Assembly (NCBI RefSeq): GCF_902167145.1
Contig: NC_050097.1
Span: forward strand, 141,695,982 to 141,759,981
DNA length: 64,000 bases
From: Zea mays
Lineage: Eukaryota > Streptophyta > Magnoliopsida > Poales > Poaceae
Reading direction: 5' to 3'
Part shown: piece by piece, positions 1-10,420 of the stretch
Layout of the letters: the number at the start of each line of letters is the position of its first letter
Numbering within the stretch: position 1 is the stretch's first letter
Program-made: the position numbers and the translations under genes
The notes under the pieces: generated by a model
What the model saw: the letters and a program-made list of their open reading frames with translations, nothing else
The model's database searches: none
Told to the model about the DNA's origin: nothing

Positions 1-399
1 CAGTCCTCTGACGCTTCTGGGGGGTTCAAAACAAATGACCTATCGGCGCGGCGCAACCGGCGTCACCTCTCTTCCACCGACCCCCAGTGCCACTTGGGGC
101 GGAGGAACTGCTTCCAGCCCCTTTGCCCTTGTCCAAGGGGCGGGGGCCACAACGGGGGCGCTGGAGCCACGCCGGCAGGCTGGGGGCCTCCAGCCGGCGC
201 ATCAGAGATCTAGATCCCGTGGTGGGGGTCCTGACCACCGGTCTGGCGAACCGCCACGCCACTCTCATCGAGGGTCGGAAGCGTGGCCAAGATCACCGTC
301 CTCAACCCTGGGTCGTCGAAGAGCGCAGGGATGCCCTGGGGGAGGATTAGGGACGAAGGACTCACCAGTAATCCCCTTCACTAGGACTTCCAGCTCGTC

Positions 400-1074
400 C
401 TAGGATAGGTCTGTCCCTGGCCCGTGCTGGATCCGACTGATGTCGTTTGGGCTGGTGAACCAGCAACACAAGCGCGCCCTCCATTGCAGCGGCACGATCT
501 GGCGCTTTAGAAAGTCGCCGACCACGTGCATCGACGTCAGGCCACCCCTAGCCAAGCTCTTGATCCTATCCACTATGGGTAGGAACTCCGGTGCTAGGGA
601 TGGCTTGGTCCTCCACTGCTTGCGGTCGAGAGCCGGCCCATCGGACGGCAGGACGAGGCGGTCGTTGGCTTCGGTGCTAGCAATCACCCAGTCGACGCAC
701 CAGTTTTCCCACCTTGCGCCGTCGAAGGTGGAGATGTAGGCTACGGCCGAATCCGGCCTCGTCTGAAAGTAGTGGGCACGAAGATGGTCCCTAGCCTTCC
801 TAGACTTGACCAGCACGAACAAATGGCGGAAGAGGGAAGTGCAGGGGGCCACCCCTACGAACATCTCATAGAGGTGGATGAAGATGGCCGCTTGGAGGAT
901 GGAGTGGGGCGTAAGGTGCTGAAGCTGGAGCCCGAACTCCTCCAACAGCAGCAGGAAGAAAGGAGAGATCGGCAGCGCCAACCCACAGGAGAGGTAGGAG
1001 ACGAACAACACGAACTCCCCGGCGGCGAGGTCACCAAGGGGAGCGGCACCGGTGCGGATCCTTTCGGCGAACAC
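400..1074 (-). CDS. Antisense 'putative gypsy type transposon' (PF04195-like) ORF
   Basis: This 224-codon ORF runs opposite to the element that contains it. Residues about 26-85 have the pattern I associate with the Pfam family PF04195, including LSCGLALPISPFF and LQHLTPHSI, followed by a region rich in W, R and D. Function is unknown; such ORFs lie between pol and the 3' LTR of some grass gypsy elements. There is a stop at 1084-1086, just upstream in the same frame, so the N-terminus is probably shortened or frameshifted. A longer open frame on the same strand (855-1382) in another register supports a frameshift near the start. The family assignment is from memory of the motif. Confidence 0.6.
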   Translation of the reverse strand: MFAERIRTGAAPLGDLAAGEFVLFVSYLSCGLALPISPFFLLLLEEFGLQLQHLTPHSILQAAIFIHLYEMFVGVAPCTSLFRHLFVLVKSRKARDHLRAHYFQTRPDSAVAYISTFDGARWENWCVDWVIASTEANDRLVLPSDGPALDRKQWRTKPSLAPEFLPIVDRIKSLARGGLTSMHVVGDFLKRQIVPLQWRARLCCWFTSPNDISRIQHGPGTDLS

Positions 1075-1150
1075 CGGCGTGCTCTATCCGAGCAGGTTGT
1101 GCACCAGGTTGAGTGCCCCCTCAGACTGGAAACGCTCGGGATGGCCAAGC

Positions 1151-1240
1151 GCAGAGGAGCACGAAGGCGAGAAGCAGCGTGAGCGCAGAGCAGAGGAACA
1201 CGAAGGCAAAGGGGCGCAGAGGAGCACGAAGGCGAGAGGC
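1151..1240 (+). repeat. Three imperfect 22-bp G/A-rich repeats
   Basis: The unit gcagaggagcacgaaggcga occurs at 1151, about 1190 (one change) and about 1216. It lies just upstream of the antisense ORF start. No function is apparent. Confidence 0.7.
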
Positions 1241-1390
1241 GCAAGCGATTGGAAGAGAATGCGATAAGGCAACTGCTGCTCGCGGGGTGAATTCCTTTTT
1301 CAAGGAAACCAGAGTCCTTGTTAGGGAAACCCTTTCGCGCGCCCCTCAATCGCCGCAAAAAATCTCGCCCGACGCGCACCAAGGTAATCT

Positions 1391-1690
1391 AGTCTATGAC
1401 ACGGGGGCCCGGGTCCACAAGTCATACGGATTGTGCGCTGAAATTTGGGTGCGGGAAAAGTGAACCGCCGCGTGCACCTGTGGAGCAAACCACCGCACAC
1501 GGTAGCGCGCCTCTTCATCTCCGCCGCAAGAGACAACAGCCCAGTCTATGACAAGGGGGCCCAGGCCCACGGATCTTACTGCTTGGGTGCCGGATCCTGG
1601 GTGCAGAAAGAGTGAACCGTCGCCGGCTCTGGTAGTGCGCCTCCTCGGGGCCACGACAGAAGGCAGAAGAAATTTTTTACAAACAATGCA
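1391..1690 (+). repeat. Diverged tandem duplication of about 150 bp
   Basis: Copy 1 starts with agtctatgacacgggggccc at 1391 and copy 2 with agtctatgacaagggggccc at 1543. Both run on to a 'gtgaaccg(c/t)cgc' block and a 'tagcgcgcctc / tagtgcgcctc' block. This lies in the non-coding internal region before the polypurine tract. Confidence 0.6.
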
Positions 1691-2503
1691 GCGGTATCGA
1701 GGCGCCCCGCGCGTGGCCCGGCGAAACCACCAGGCGTGGGGCCCATGGGTCAGTTAGCCGCGGGGACAGATATGGCAGTTGGCATGACCGAAGGCGGATT
1801 GACGGTGAGTGCATCAGCACGCACTGAAACGGCGCGCCAATCACCAAACAAGTCATGTTGAGGCGAAGTACAAGCTTTGGCCCCACCTGCAGGCTCGCAT
1901 CCTACCCTGAGGTGGGCCCGGGGGCCACTGTCGGTACCCTAAAACTAGGGTACCACTTACTACTGTATGAAGACACAGTACCCACGCGGCTACCTTTAGT
2001 CGCATGGTAAAAAGGTTGTACGTGGGACCAGGCCATGACTCGCCCAAGCGTCGGGCGACTACTCTGGGCCAGCAATAGCACCAACCTCACCACCTGGGCA
2101 GGTCCGGTACCACTACGTGTCCAGAGAGCTGCACACTCTAGGGTATCACCAGCGGGCCCAGACCCCCATGCGGAGGTGCCGGACCCCTGTATAAATAGAC
2201 TGGGCATTCGAGTAAGGTCCTGGACCTCCACGGGCGCAAATCGGACCCCTAGGATGGGATCCGGACCCCTCTGTGTGGGGTCCAGGCCGCTCACAGCAGG
2301 GTCCCGGGATTCTAGGACAGAGAATACCCAGGCCTTAATCAAGGCCAGGCGGGGGCCCAGAGCCGACACGTGTCCGGACCTTATTGTATACACTTCTGCT
2401 CCCCGCCTAGGCGGAAGCCCGATGCTGCCACGTGGCCCACTGCACGTGTCGTAAGGCCTCTGGGCTACGCGGCCTCTGCATTTTTTGAGGATAAGGCGTG
2501 CCA

Positions 2504-2650
2504 CCTGTCCATTCCACTGGCAGGCGGTGTGCCGCCTCAGCATTTATTGAGACCTGTCCACTCCAATGACAGGCGGTGTGCCACCTCAGCATTTATTGAG
2601 ACCTGTCCATTCCACAGGCGACAGGTGGCGTGCCTATCCATTCCACTGGC
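2504..2650 (+). repeat. 49-bp tandem repeat in U3 (about 3 copies)
   Basis: Units begin with cctgtcca at 2504, 2553 and 2602, exactly 49 bp apart. They contain 'ggcggtgtgcc(a/g)cctcag' and 'catttattgaga', and the third copy decays after about 40 bp. They sit about 220-370 bp upstream of the TATA box, where U3 enhancer repeats often lie; that role is inferred. Confidence 0.85.
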
Positions 2651-2872
2651 AGGCGACACACCCATACTGCCGCGTGCACTACACTCATCATTACTCGCAC
2701 GTTACCAAGGAAGCAGCCACCGCATATCAATACTGCGTGGACTGCGGACATCATGGCGCCAGGAGATCGCTCAGGCGTTACATGCATTAGTACTCCTACA
2801 ATGTATTCCTTCCTTTATGCTCCTGGGCCCACATGTCGGGGCTCAGCATCCTTGTATGTGCCTCCCTTGAGC

Positions 2873-2879
2873 TATAAAA
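2873..2879 (+). promoter_or_regulatory. TATA box of the left LTR
   Basis: The sequence is gagctataaaagggaagg in the LTR. The start of R would be about 30 bp downstream, near 2905. Confidence 0.75.
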
Positions 2880-3111
2880 GGGAAGGCACATAACGTTACA
2901 AGACAAGCTCTCTCAAGCTCACAGACTCAATACAACACACATATAGTGGAGTAGGGTATTACGCTCCGGCAACCTGAACCACTCTAAATCCTCATGTCCA
3001 CTCGTGTTCGTCGACCATTTAGCAGACAGGAAAAACGCTTAGGCCCCTCCTCATCTTAGGATTTAGGGCGGGTGCGTTCCGCCTCCTGGCCAGAGATTTT
3101 TCTCTCCGACA

Positions 3112-3863
3112 GACACAATCGATCCAAAACAATACAATCTACTTTATTCTCTTCACTCTTCATCGTTCAAGGAGTACGAGTAATATAGACAAGGAGTTCG
3201 AGTAATATAGACCAAGTTTAGCCTTTCCCTACACCAATTCTTCATCCCTCTTTGACTCTACGTCATCTAGGTACGTCTTAGGGGGCCTGCCAACCCCAGG
3301 GCAACCCCTAGAACTCGCTTCCCTCACGGGGTCCCTCTCGAGGGAAGTTCTGGTGGTGCTCTCTGTGGCTTGGACTGTCCGGAGCAGCGCGGATAGGAGA
3401 CGCTCCTGCAGTGATGTTGCAGACCATCCAGCCGTCAGCCCCTAGTGGTTGGCCCTAATCAGAGCCAACATAGTTTTTGCTGACTTCGCTAGGGATAATA
3501 GGTGTGACCTGTCAAGTACTTAATGCACTTCAAGATGGACCGACACTAGAAGATCGTCAAGCAAGGATATATTGAAACGTCATCCCTCCTACCTTCGTCG
3601 AACCCCGATGTAAGTAAATCTAATGACCTTTAGTCCCTCAAACAATATGTAGATCTACAAGGGAATCAGTTGCAATAATGCTTTGGGGTATAGAAGACAC
3701 ACTTAAGGAACTCACACATACAATAGAAAATTTGTTGTTTCTAATTTCCCATCGCATGAGGTAACAATTGAGCCAACCTCACCTAAAGCATCGCTACAAA
3801 TAGGTCCTCACAAAGCCAGCCATTATATGCCGATGAATACATTCGGAATGCAACCACAACTCT
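3112..3863. other. Old unassigned sequence between the left gypsy and E1
   Basis: No clear gene is visible. Its right part is the target into which E1 inserted; aactc at 3859-3863 is the left target duplication. An 18-bp sequence (3463-3480) recurs on the far side of E1 at 34724-34741. Short open frames cross it but carry stops. Confidence 0.5.
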
Positions 3864-4173
3864 GTGGCGGAACTGCCCGAATTATTCTGACTTAAGTGCC
3901 TAAGTCCCACCTTAGAGGCTAGACCACAATTAAATGGGAATAACCTGTCAATCCCTCGGATCTAGTCTGACAAGGCCACTGACAGGATCAAGTACCACAA
4001 TCTCACTCGATGGTGAGTCACAGAGCAAATACAATAAAGCATAAAACCATACATTAAGGAGTATTAAATTATTACATCACCATTGGAGTTTTGCAAAAGA
4101 AGTCATCATTGTTCGAAGTGCAGCGGAATAAAACTAATGATAATTAAACAGAGAGATGGGGAAGCCTGTCCCA

Positions 4174-5382
4174 TCACTCCTCATGCTCCTCCTCAGCCGA
4201 GGCGGGGTCCCACTCGACAGTCCAACCCGGTGGCAAGATGGACGGCCAAGTCACTCCAGCAACCATGTCCTCCAGAGAACCTGTAAAAATTATGCCACAA
4301 GCAAGGCTGAGTATACTAATACTCAGCTAGACTTACCCGGTGTGAGGAGTCTACTCCTCTACCTCTAGACATGCAGTTGTTTGGCTATGGGGTTTGGTTG
4401 CCAAAAGCACTAGCTGAGTTTGTAAGTCAAGTTTTAACTTTGCCAATTTAAGTGTGACTCTCTTAAGGCTAAATGTGTACTATCTACTCATACATAGTAG
4501 CAAACATTTTTAGCAATCAACATCTTATATCAACTCATCATATTTCCACTTGTTACTCAATGCAGTACAATGGATCAAGCAGTCTCATTAGCTACGAGAA
4601 GCAGACGATTCGAATCGAGTTTTTATCCTTGCAAGGTAAACCTAAACACACGACATACAGGGGCACTCCATCCCCACACACATCAATCGTCCCCATCGAT
4701 TCCCTGGCAACAGAAAGGGGCTCACCGCCTTGGCGTACAATGCCTCACTGACCCCGACTGCCGTCGTGCAGTGACCGCACTTGTACCCACCATAACCAGA
4801 ATGGGAGACCACGTCTCAGGTCGCGTGAGGAGGGCAATCTGCGGGCAGGTTCACTCAGGTACTAGGCTTACCGATTTACCATATTTCTCAGCATGTGTTT
4901 AGTACGTTCAAACGCTTGACACAGGTATCCGCACGTTAATCCTTATTCCAATTTCCATCTCGTAGACAACCAATCCCCATGGATTGTTGTCCACAGACTA
5001 GTATCATGATGATATGAAAGTGGGCACAACCAATTCCTGATCTCGCACGAGTGCTAGAAAAATCACTCGTCTTCTACCGAGATCCTAATTAAATAAAGCA
5101 TCTACTCGACCTTGCATACTAGTATCCATCTCAAAAGGATTCCTGAGATCATGCAACTAGGGTTTCAAACAACTCCTACACTTAAGTGCACATTCAATCC
5201 TACAATCATTAAATGTAGTAAAATAGCATAAATAACAGGTTATGCATAAAACCGGGGCTTACCTTCCAAAGCAGTGGCTGGGAGATCCTCTGGTGCAGGC
5301 TCTGGGGCTGGATCTGGGGCTACCTCCTGAGCAGCTCCTTGCTCCGGCACGAGGACGTACTCTCCGTCAGCGAGGTTACAGT
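4174..5382 (-). CDS. LTR-embedded spliced ORF, exons 2 and 3, E1 3' LTR copy
   Basis: Exon 2 is 5382-5263 (120 nt) and exon 3 is 4280-4174 (107 nt, ending TGA). The acceptor of exon 2 is CATTCGATAG, its donor is GAAG followed by GTAAGC, and the exon 3 acceptor is TTTTTACAG. Exon 2 starts with two bases completing a codon and ends with one base, so both introns are phase 1 and the frame continues into exon 3. Residues include DGEYVLVPEQG in exon 2 and LPPGWTVEWD in exon 3. This copy sits in the 3' LTR, so it would not be expressed from E1's own promoter. The function is unknown. The intron here is GT-AG, whereas the 5' LTR copy has a GC donor. Confidence 0.55.
4306..4327 (-). promoter_or_regulatory. 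Conserved stem-loop in LTR intron 2 (E1 3' LTR)
   Basis: A perfect 9-bp inverted repeat, gctgagtat / atactcagc, with a 4-base loop. It is followed by a second inverted repeat, gaggagt / actcctc (about 4347-4362). Both are identical in the E1 5' LTR and both E2 LTRs. Confidence 0.6.
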
Positions 5383-7304
5383 CTATCGAATGCAATGAGT
5401 ATGTATGACATGATTATGCAGGATTTAATAACATTATGCTAAAGGAAGAAAATCTAAGTTAATGAGTAACTTAGGGTTTCTTGGTCATACGTGGCTTTTA
5501 GTGGTTTATGCTTATCACTCTTGGTTTAGGTTTTGTTAGGGATAGGTATAGTGGATTGGTATTTCCTTTATATATTTTAGTGGACAATTTACAAAGGGTT
5601 TTAGGATGACACTAATTTCCATTATTCCTTTCCCCTTTCTTTATTTTCTATTTATGAAATCTAGTGTAGGTTTGAACTACAACAGTGAACTAACGTTTTC
5701 CAAAAATCCTGTAAAAATTACAGTGGCTTGCCATTGGTCAATATAGCCTGTTCTAGGACTTTGAGGTTCAATTTAAAAAGGCTAGGCTCTAGACAAAAAT
5801 AACAAAAGTTGTGTAAATGGGCCACTTTGCACTACAACTCTTAATTAGAGGTGGGTTCTGTACTAAGGGTTATTTTTGTTGGCATCTAACAGTAATAATA
5901 AGTTTCTGTGCCAAAAATCACAGAAAGCTAAGGGATGGTTATTTAGTTGTGATTTTCCAAAGTTTTAATGCCAAAAAGGCACTTTCTACTACCTTGTCAT
6001 TTGAAAAATGTCAAACAGCAGACTTCATATTTTTCCTATGTTCTTAATAACAAACCATTAATTATCCCAAGGTTTGGGGTGTTTTCAATTTGGGGTTATT
6101 TTTGTAGGATTTTTCTAAGTTTTCCTTGTTTTCTTAAAATAAAAGGTATCCTATTTATTTTATACTAAACTAGGGTATAATCAATTTTTCTAGTAAACTA
6201 CACTGAATAAGTATACTAATTAAAATATGGGGGCTCCCTGGTTCTTTATTTAAATCACCTTTCTTTTTTTCTTTAACTTTAAACATAATGTGAAATAAAT
6301 GGCAAACTCTACCTTAATGGGGTGTACAGAGAGGTTTATCATTTTTAAACAGGTTAGTAGGTGGTCATGTACTTCTCCAAATTTTCTTAACCTCAGTTAA
6401 TTAGTGTAACTATTTTTCTTCCTATTATTTAGCTTTTGGCCAAATCAGTATTTAATTCAGAACCCTAAAGTTTTCTGTAGCACATAGGAATTTTATATTT
6501 TTCTTCAGTAGTTTATATTATTTATGATCTGACAAAATTGGTTTGACTAAATTTGGATGAATAAAACAGAAGATATGAATTATTCAAGTTCTGTTCAAAT
6601 TTTAAATCAGATTTAATAAAAGGTTTCCTGGAAAACCACTTTGCACCGAGGTCCCTGGGTTATTTCCAAACTAACTCTCTCAGTTATACCCCCGCGCTAC
6701 TATTCATCTGAGTCACTGACATTGCGCAAAACCCCCCAGCTTTCTTTTCTTCTCCCCTGCGGTCCCTCCCTAGGTTTATACAGTACCCGCAAGAAACAGT
6801 ACCCTCAAGTTTCTAGCCAAGTGGGTTCTGATGGTCACAACGGTGTACGGCTCGACGGCGGGGATGGCCGGAATCACCCGGTCCACGTGCGTAGGCGGGT
6901 GTTCTCGGTCGGCGACGGGTGTGCCGGCCAAACCACGGCGACCTAGTCCAATCCAATGGCACGGTGAGCTTCACGGTGTGAAGTAGAGGCGGTGTGCACA
7001 AGGAATCGAAGAATGGAGCAGAGGATTACCCGGTCTATGCTCACCGGCGGTCGGATGGAGTCCGGCGACCATGGACTGGCCTCTCCGGCGAAGCAAACCT
7101 CGATTCTTTACTCGGGGAGCTTCACCGAGGTGTGCTCAGTCCTCTCCGAGGGCTGGACGGGGTTGGGAAGGGCTTGGCTGGCCGATCTACGGTGGCAGGG
7201 AGATCGGGCAGCCGCGGACACACCGTGCACGGGCAAACGCCGGTGAGTTTGGGCTCCGGTGAGGTCGAGCGTGCGCGGAGGGGTACGGCCGAAGTCCCTG
7301 GGGG

Positions 7305-7311
7305 TTTTATA
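7305..7311 (-). promoter_or_regulatory. TATA box in E1 3' LTR
   Basis: The minus strand reads CCTATAAAACCCCC. The 5' LTR has the same box at 33749-33755. Confidence 0.7.
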
Positions 7312-8172
7312 GGCGCGGGCGCGTGCAACGGCGCCGGCTGGGCTTTGGCGCGACGCGGGGAACGCGAGGTCGGGCGCGGGCGTGCTCTAGCGCGCGCAGA
7401 ACACGTCGAACACGTGGAGGTGTTCATCTGCCCGTGTTCAAAAGCTTGCTGAGATCGCAAACGTGCGAATCTTGGCAAAAATCCAGCGCAGACCTCTTCC
7501 TGGCACCTATGGCTATCTCTTATATGTGAGTTCCAAGGGAAGATAAGCCCTAGGTCAGAAGATATGCGGACGCCAAATCTGGCTTGTCCCCCTGCCCGCT
7601 GCGCGACAAAAGTGGTGCCAAGACATGTCAAATGTCAAGGGCTCGGTCCCAACTTTTTCCAGGGGGTGCCTTAGGTGGTATGCCACATTTTTGGTATAGA
7701 ACTTAGGTGGTTTTGGTGCCATCTTCAAGGTGAACACGGTGGATTCTTAGATTAGGTGTAGATTTTGACTTAGAGAGAATTAGAGAGCTCTAGCTCTTTC
7801 TCTACTTAGGGAATGGATTTGGGGTTTCTTAAGGGGTCTTTTAGCAATGTTTCCTCTCTATGTTTGTAGATTAATAAGTTACTTAACTTCATGCCAAAGG
7901 TTTGGTCATACTTTGCACCTTTGCTTAATCTCTCCCCCTTCAACCAAGGTGTTTAGGAGATAGGGGTTCAAGAGAGGTCTAGGGTTTACTCCCTTCCTGT
8001 CCAAGGGGATAAGTGCACACAAGCTTGGGTAATGCTTTTGGTCATTCACATTTCTTGGTTAAAACTTAGTCTCCAAGGTTCTTATACTCTTCTCCTTAAG
8101 TTTCTTCCACATGTGATCATAGTCATTAGAGCATAGGTGTGCCCTAACCATGGTAACACCTGGGGTGTTACA

Positions 8173-8188
8173 GCCCTCCCCCCTTAAA
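8173..8188 (-). promoter_or_regulatory. E1 polypurine tract
   Basis: The minus strand reads TTTAAGGGGGGAGGGC and directly abuts the 3' LTR, as expected for the plus-strand primer in reverse transcription. Confidence 0.85.
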
Positions 8189-8415
8189 GGAATCTCGTCC
8201 CGAGATTTCAGGTAGAGTCCCTTGGAGGGGTGCTTGGCGGTGTGTTACTCTTTCTTTTACCCAAGTTTCTCTTGTTAACTGCTCTTCGAATGTCATTCTC
8301 TTTGCAACTTCAGAAGGAAGTCCTTTTTAAGTTAAATCCACAACTTAGACTACCCTTGTTATCTAAGTTTTTCTTATAATTGTATTCAAAGGGCAGGTGG
8401 GGTGGGGTTTTGGGG

Positions 8416-10109
8416 TTACATACCGACTCCATTGGGCAGAAAGTCGGGGAAGCGAGAGCGTAGAAAATCCTCAGTCTCCCATGTAGCTTCTTCTACCGAA
8501 TGGTGACTCCACTGGACCTTATACATTCTGATTGACTTTGCCCGCGTTGACCTTTCTTTCTGATCCAGTACCTTGACGGGGTGCTCTTGATAAGATAAGT
8601 CTGGTTCTATCTCAAGATCTGGTTCAGGTAGCACTTCAGTGGGTAGGCGGACACATTTCCGCAGTTGAGATACATGAAACACATTGTGGACTGCTGACAT
8701 GTGAGGTGGCAATTCCAATTGATAGGCTACGGGTCCACAACTTGCTTTGATCTCATAGGGTCCAATGTAGCGAGGAGCTAACTTGCCCTTGATCCCGAAT
8801 CTCTGGACACCCTTGGTGGGTGACACCTTAAGATAAACATGATCTCCCACTTCAAACTGTAGAGGCTTCCGCCTCTTGTCATGATAGCTCTTTTGCCTGG
8901 CCTGAGCAGCTTCTAAGTTCTTTGCAATAACTCTGACCTTTTCCTCTGCCTCAAGTACCAAATCTGGTCCAAATATTTCCCTCTCTCCTGCTTGAGACCA
9001 ATTTAGCAGGGTCTTGCACCTTCTCCCATACAAGGCTTCAAAAGGTGCCATCTTTAGACTGGACTGGTAGCTGTTATTATAAGAAAACTCTGCCAAGGAA
9101 AGACACTTGTCCCAATCCTTTCTGTAGTGTAGTGCACATGCCCGCAACATGTCTTCCAAAATCTTATTTACCCTTTCCGTCTGGCCATCTGTTTGAGGAT
9201 GGTATGCTGAGCTTCGTATTACCTGGGTCCCAAGTGAGTCTTGCAGCTGCTCCCAAAAGCGTGCCACAAACAGTGCTCCTCTGTCAGATACAATGGTCTT
9301 TGGAATACCATGCAACCGTACTATTTGATCAACATAAATTTCTGCATACTTCTCTGTCTTGTGGGTGGTATGCACAGGTAAGAAATGAGCGGTCTTGGTC
9401 AATCTGTCCACAATAACCCAAATTGAGTCATGGTGCCGGGAGGTATTGGGCAATCCTACGATAAAGTCCATGCAAATGTCCTCCCATTTCCAAGATGGTA
9501 TGGGAAGGGATTGCAAAGGGCCTGCTGCCTTCAAATGACTGGCTTTAATCCTTTGGCAGGTGTCACACTCGGATATATACTTGGCAATTTCCCTCTTCAT
9601 CCTGGTCCACCAGTATAAGGATCTGAGATCATGGTACATCTTGTTGCTACTCGGGTGCATGGAGAATTTTGAAAGGTGAGCTTCATCCAATATCTTCTTT
9701 CTGAGCTCCGGGTCCTTGGGAACAACCAATCGATCTCCAAACCATAAAATTCCCTTGCTGTCCTGACGGAAGCACTTGTATTTTTCTTCCTTCTGCTTGA
9801 TCATATCTTTGATAACCTGAACACTCTTGTCTTCAATCTGTGCCCTGACTATTTGCTCTTGTAATGTGGGCTCCACCGAGATATAGTTCAAGTCACCTGA
9901 AGAAACAACCTCCAGGTTTAGCTTGCACAATTCATCACACAGGGTGGTAACTCTTGCATCCATGTTCATACAATTGCACTGGGCCTTTCTGCTCAAGGGA
10001 TCTGCCACAACTTTGGCCTTGCCCGGATGGTAATGCACCTCTAAATCATAGTCCTTGATTAACTCCAACCATCTCCTCTGCCTCATGTTCAGATCTGCCT
10101 GAGTGAAAA
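8416..10109 (-). pseudogene. E1 pol, C-terminal part: end of RNase H, integrase, chromodomain
   Basis: About 560 codons continue the E1 polyprotein after the E2 insertion. The N-terminal part is the end of RNase H. Next come the integrase zinc finger (the CDTC pair in [12 protein letters not shown]), the catalytic core with aspartates in MDFIVGLP and VSDRGALF and the downstream [13 protein letters not shown], a GPY/F-type module ([11 protein letters not shown]), and a chromodomain-like tail (YKVQWSHHSVEEATWE). The chromodomain places E1 among the chromoviruses. The frame is open from the insertion point to the stop at 8416. The protein cannot be made intact because E2 separates it from the rest of pol. 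Confidence 0.95.
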
Positions 10110-10420
10110 TGTGGCGGAACCACCCGAATTATTCCAGCTTAAGTGCCTAAGTCACGCCTCAGGGGCCGTAACACACTTAAATCGGAATAACCCGTCAGTC
10201 CCTCAGATCTAGTCTGATAGAGCCACTTAACCAGGATCAAATTCCACAATCTCACTCGAAGGTGAGTCACAGAAGAAATACAATAAAACAGGAAACCTCA
10301 AATTAAGTGCTGAGTTATTACATAAATCGGAGTTTTTGAGTAGCAAATAGAGTTCATAAAATAAAGTGCAGCGGATAATCGATGTCGTCGGTAACGAGGA
10401 ATTGGGCAAGGCCTAGCCCA

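Larger units (their letters stand above)
1..3111 (+). mobile_element. 3' part of a Ty3/gypsy LTR retrotransposon, cut by the window edge
   Basis: The right end is a complete LTR (1929-3111) with the inverted tips TGTCGG and CCGACA. It is preceded by a purine-rich, G-rich tract (about 1910-1926) that looks like a polypurine tract. No primer binding site follows the LTR, so it is the 3' LTR of a plus-strand element, and gacac at 3112-3116 would be the target duplication. The internal part in view has no gag or pol. It holds an antisense ORF (400-1074) and GC-rich repeats, as in grass gypsy families that carry a reverse-strand ORF between pol and the 3' LTR. The 5' half is outside the window. 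Confidence 0.8.
1929..3111 (+). repeat. 3' LTR (1183 bp) of the left gypsy element
   Basis: It starts TGTCGG and ends CCGACA, giving matched LTR tips. It contains a TATA box at 2873-2879 and 49-bp tandem repeats in U3. No second copy lies in the window, so LTR divergence cannot be measured. Confidence 0.85.
3864..8172 (-). repeat. E1 3' LTR (4309 bp)
   Basis: On the minus strand it starts TGTAACACC and ends GCCACA. It contains a TATA box at 7305-7311, a GC-rich block of about 650 bp, a long T-rich stretch and two coding-like exons (5263-5382 and 4174-4280). Relative to the 5' LTR, the part just before 6827 is replaced by about 30 bp of other sequence, which removes the putative first splice donor. 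Confidence 0.95.

Noticed and set aside
3461..3471. LTR end at 'gagccaaca' near 3470 for the left element
   Set aside because: The TGTCGG start pairs with CCGACA at 3111, which is a better LTR end; ccaaca here is part of the 18-bp repeat.
6994..7452. 152-codon plus-strand ORF in the GC-rich block of the E1 LTR, with a matching ORF at 33438-33896
   Set aside because: It repeats only because the LTR repeats. It is antisense to the LTR promoter, spans the TATA box, and owes its length to high GC content.
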